A DNA stretch of 7,971 nt from contig JBAZCN010000145.1 of assembly GCA_041655035.1 (NCBI GenBank), forward strand, positions 1 through 7,971, written 5' to 3'. Under the pieces are notes generated by a model, which ran no database searches, had not been told where the DNA came from, and saw only the letters and a program-made list of their open reading frames with translations. Shown here one piece after another: positions 5,486 to 7,971 of the stretch. The stretch comes from NAT127 sp041655035 (GTDB lineage Bacteria > Pseudomonadota > Gammaproteobacteria > Pseudomonadales > Porticoccaceae). Within the stretch, counting starts at the first letter, position 1. Each line of letters begins with the position of its first letter. Made by a program: the position numbers and the translations under genes.

Positions 5486-5605
5486 GTCGATCGCCCCCCT
5501 GCGACGAGCATTCAATTCAACGCCATAATCCGGAAAATCAGCGCGGCCTGGAAGCCACAGCCGCGGAGCAGCGCAAAGACGGGCACGAACCCTGGCGAGC
5601 AATTG

Positions 5606-5635
5606 TCAGCTCGAGCCAATATCAGCTCAAGCCAA
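5606..5635 (+). repeat. 14-bp tandem direct repeat upstream of the receptor gene
   Basis: TCAGCTCGAGCCAA (5606-5619) and TCAGCTCAAGCCAA (5622-5635) differ at one base and start 16 bases apart, between one and two helical turns. They end 18 bases before a CATAAT that could be a -10 box, so they cover the region where a -35 would be. Direct repeats placed like this are typical of activator sites, for example AraC-type regulators; which activator is unknown. Confidence 0.55.
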
Positions 5636-5653
5636 GTCGAGAATAAACAAGTC

Positions 5654-5669
5654 CATAATAAATTCGAGG
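5654..5669 (+). promoter_or_regulatory. -10-like box and ribosome binding site of the receptor gene
   Basis: CATAAT at 5654-5659 matches the -10 consensus at 5 of 6 positions but has no -35 at the right distance, which fits an activator-dependent promoter using the direct repeats upstream. GAGG at 5666-5669 lies 10 bases before the ATG at 5680 and is the likely ribosome binding site. If transcription starts just after this box, GAGG would fall almost at the 5' end, so this -10 and the GAGG are somewhat in competition and the promoter call is tentative. Confidence 0.35.
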
Positions 5670-5679
5670 TATCGCAACC

Positions 5680-7971
5680 ATGAACAAGATACACCTGAAC
5701 CAGAGAAGTGCGGCAGCCACGTTGTCCGCTGCCATACTGGCGGCCATGGGCCCTGCGCCAGGGTTTGCCCAGGAAAACTCCGGGCAGCCGCGCGCCCAGA
5801 CACTTGAAGAAATCGTCGTCACCGCGCGCCGCCGCGAGGAAAGCCTGCAATCCGTACCCATCACCATTGCCGCTTTCGATCAGCAGGGCCTCAAGGAAAA
5901 AGGCATCAACAGCACGCAGGATCTGCAGTTTGCGGTCCCGGGGGTATTTCTGACCGGTTCCGGCTCGCGATCCAACACGCTCTACTCCATTCGGGGCCAG
6001 TCGAAGCCGACGGTGGGGCAGGGCTCTCCGGGTGTGGTGACCTACTTTGCCGATGTGCCCCTGCCGGTCAATGCGAGCTCTGTGCCACAGTTCGACATCC
6101 AGTCGATCCAGGTGCTGAAGGGCCCCCAGGGCACTCTGTTCGGGCGCAACACCACCGGCGGCGCGATCCTTACCTACCCCAACAAGCCGAACTATGATTT
6201 CGGCGGTTATGTGGAAGGGGGCGTCGGCCGTTACGACTACCGGTCGGTGGAGGGCGCGGTCAATATCCCGCTGATCGACGACAGGCTGGCCGTGCGTCTC
6301 GCCGCCCAGAAACAGGATCGCGACGGCTATACCAGGAATATCGGTCCTGGCGGCGATCTCGATGATATGGGTTCCGAGAGCCTGCGCGCCTCCATCCTGT
6401 TCGAGCCCACCGACCGCATCAGCAACCTGACCGTGCTCGACTACCACGAGAACGATTCGGCCACTTCTGCGGCGGTGATGGTTTTCGGCATGCCATTCGA
6501 GCTTGCCGGTCCGGGCAACTTCCCGGTTCTGCGGTTTGATCAGCTGGCGGCCGGGCAGAAAGCCCGCGGCCCCCGCCGGGTGGACATCAACCGGCCGGCC
6601 ACCGCCGAGGAATTCACCCAGAAGGGCATCACCAACCGCACCGATATCGATTTCGACCGCATCCAGATCACCAATATCATCGGCTACCGAACCAGCGATG
6701 TGTTCGTCCAGTCCCAGATCGACGGCATGGGGGATGTGCCGTGGGAGATTGCGCCAGGCGTGATAGTACCGATGCCGATGAACGTGCTGGAAGGCCATCA
6801 ACGCCAGGAACTCAAACAGTTCACGGAGGAATTCCACCTCAAGGGCCAGGCGCTGGATGATAAGCTCGACTGGCTGCTGGGCGCCTTCTACCTGAAGAGC
6901 GAACCCGACGGCGTGATGGCGAGCGCCACCGGCTTCTTTGCCCCGACCACTCAGATATACCAGTTCGTGGAGGACAAGAGCAAAGCGTTGTTCGCCAACA
7001 TCACCTATGATCTCGGCAGCTTCATCGATGGCCTGAGCTTCAACCTGGGCCTGCGTAAAACCTGGGACGAGTCCAATGTTTGCGCGGGTTCCGGCGAGGA
7101 TCCATTGCCCGGCGCCATCGGCCCCACCAAGGCGGGGATCACTAACTGCAGCCCCGCGACCCTGGCCAATTTCAGTGATGTCAGCGCCAAGTCGAATGCC
7201 ACCACCTGGACTGTCGGTTTCGACTGGCAGATCAACGACGATATATTCGGTTACCTGACGTCCCGTAAAGGCTACCGCGCCGGCGGCCTCAACGCGCCGC
7301 AATTCGCCGGTGGGCTGGCACCCTACCAGGCATTCGACCCGGAAGAGACCGTCGATGTCGAGCTGGGCCTGCGCACCAGCTGGACAGTCAAGGATATGGA
7401 TGGCCGTTTCAATATCGCCCTGTTCCGCAGCGAGGCGAAGGACGTTCAGGTCAATGGCGCGGGGCTCACCACCGCCCTCGCTGTTCCCAACTGTGATCCG
7501 CTGAATGGCCCGGTCTTTATCGATGGCGACTGCGATCCCGCCAACGACCCGGCGCAGGGACAAATCAACGTCAATGTCGGCGACACCCGGATCCAGGGTG
7601 CGGAGATGGAACTGGTGTTCATGCCCACCGCCGACCTGACCCTGAGCGCGACCGCCACTTATCAGGATACCAAGACCAGCAAATACAATGTTCCACCGGT
7701 GCTCAGCGGATTCTTCCCCGCGGATGAGATTCCCTTCTTCTACACACCGCAAAAAACCGCCACTCTCGGGGTGCGCTATCAATTGCCGGTGGACCAGGCG
7801 CTGGGAGATCTGGTCCTCAACGCCAACTATTACTACTCCGACAAGGTCGATATGATCCAGTACCAAGCGGCGTCCTACAAGATCACCAATATCCGCGCCG
7901 ACTGGCTCGGTATTCTGGGTTCCAGTATCGACCTGGGTTTCTTCGTGAACAACCTGCTCGACGAAGAAGCC
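5680..7971 (+). CDS. TonB-dependent outer-membrane receptor, C-terminus cut by window edge
   Basis: 764 residues are visible of a TonB-dependent transporter that uses proton-motive force to import a ligand (iron complex, vitamin or organic molecule) across the outer membrane. Seen: a signal peptide with probable cleavage after GFA (28-30), a TonB box LEEIVVTA at 42-49 followed by RRREESLQSVPI, and a plug domain to about 170 with IRG (104-106) and VLKGPQGTLFGRNTTGGAI (145-163). A 22-strand-type barrel follows from about 175, with family signatures such as GLRKTWDE, GYLTSRKGYRAGGLNAPQF, EETVDVELGLRT and, near the edge, FVNNLLDEEA. Cysteines 468/490 and 605/618 form two close pairs in probable surface loops. 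By family comparison some 50-80 residues, including the last strands, lie beyond the window. The sequence resembles receptors common in aquatic gammaproteobacteria and sphingomonads; the ligand cannot be read from it. Confidence 0.96.
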   Translation, partial: MNKIHLNQRSAAATLSAAILAAMGPAPGFAQENSGQPRAQTLEEIVVTARRREESLQSVPITIAAFDQQGLKEKGINSTQDLQFAVPGVFLTGSGSRSNTLYSIRGQSKPTVGQGSPGVVTYFADVPLPVNASSVPQFDIQSIQVLKGPQGTLFGRNTTGGAILTYPNKPNYDFGGYVEGGVGRYDYRSVEGAVNIPLIDDRLAVRLAAQKQDRDGYTRNIGPGGDLDDMGSESLRASILFEPTDRISNLTVLDYHENDSATSAAVMVFGMPFELAGPGNFPVLRFDQLAAGQKARGPRRVDINRPATAEEFTQKGITNRTDIDFDRIQITNIIGYRTSDVFVQSQIDGMGDVPWEIAPGVIVPMPMNVLEGHQRQELKQFTEEFHLKGQALDDKLDWLLGAFYLKSEPDGVMASATGFFAPTTQIYQFVEDKSKALFANITYDLGSFIDGLSFNLGLRKTWDESNVCAGSGEDPLPGAIGPTKAGITNCSPATLANFSDVSAKSNATTWTVGFDWQINDDIFGYLTSRKGYRAGGLNAPQFAGGLAPYQAFDPEETVDVELGLRTSWTVKDMDGRFNIALFRSEAKDVQVNGAGLTTALAVPNCDPLNGPVFIDGDCDPANDPAQGQINVNVGDTRIQGAEMELVFMPTADLTLSATATYQDTKTSKYNVPPVLSGFFPADEIPFFYTPQKTATLGVRYQLPVDQALGDLVLNANYYYSDKVDMIQYQAASYKITNIRADWLGILGSSIDLGFFVNNLLDEEA

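Larger units (their letters stand above)
5250..5679. other. 430-base non-coding region before the TonB receptor
   Basis: No reading frame here has a credible start, ribosome binding site or family likeness. In order it contains hairpins near the end of the upstream unit, a candidate promoter, a palindrome at the expected start of transcription, three further inverted repeats between 5388 and 5485, a 14-bp tandem direct repeat and a -10-like element. These are listed separately. The length and density of dyads suggest a regulated promoter region or a structured leader for the receptor gene. Confidence 0.6.

Noticed and set aside
5411..5683. A 90-codon plus-strand frame overlapping the receptor start by ATGA
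   Set aside because: It opens with TTG without a ribosome binding site, spans the hairpins and direct repeat, and matches nothing recognisable.
5512..7866. A 784-codon open frame on the minus strand opposite the TonB receptor
   Set aside because: It mirrors the receptor codons in a GC-rich gene, has no ribosome binding site or recognisable domain, and its translation looks compositionally odd. The plus-strand protein has clear receptor motifs throughout.

Overview
The window looks like chromosomal DNA from a GC-rich Gram-negative bacterium, most likely a gammaproteobacterium. The evidence is a TonB-dependent outer-membrane receptor with a classical signal peptide, a lipoprotein with a Gram-negative-type lipobox, a gammaproteobacterial-looking tautomerase relative, Shine-Dalgarno-preceded genes, and strong G/C third-position bias in most genes. 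The species cannot be named from the sequence alone. No rRNA, tRNA, CRISPR array, insertion sequence or phage gene was seen.

Layout. (1) Positions 1-1339, minus strand: a two-gene unit with a DODA-type (LigB-like) extradiol dioxygenase first, then, after 28 bases, a classical short-chain dehydrogenase/reductase whose C-terminus runs off the left edge. (2) Positions 1340-1444: a short divergent control region. (3) Positions 1445-2344, plus strand: a LysR-type regulator, the obvious candidate controller of the divergent pair. (4) Positions 2556-4273, plus strand: a four-helix DUF2231 membrane protein whose stop overlaps the start of a lipoprotein of the PQQ-dependent sugar/sorbosone dehydrogenase beta-propeller family; a stem-loop follows directly. 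(5) Positions 4478-5249, plus strand: a visibly AT-richer two-gene unit, a tautomerase-superfamily protein without the usual catalytic Pro-1 and a small secreted protein of unknown function. Its upstream region holds an 8-bp inverted repeat and a 12-bp perfect palindrome. (6) Positions 5250-5679: a 430-base non-coding stretch with terminator-like hairpins, a candidate promoter with a palindrome at the expected transcription start, further hairpins, and a 14-bp tandem direct repeat just upstream of a -10-like element. (7) Positions 5680-7971, plus strand: a TonB-dependent receptor, complete except for its last barrel strands, which lie beyond the right edge.

How the parts may work together. 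The dioxygenase, dehydrogenase and LysR gene form a coherent small catabolic or detoxification module, probably for a catechol-like or related aromatic compound (inference). The DUF2231/PQQ-dehydrogenase pair looks like an envelope oxidation unit in which a lipid-anchored periplasmic enzyme is co-translated with an inner-membrane partner. The TonB receptor imports an unknown ligand. Nothing in the sequence proves that these modules act in one pathway. The parts most worth a second look are the Pro-1-less tautomerase with its secreted neighbour in a low-GC patch, and the elaborate non-coding region ahead of the TonB receptor.
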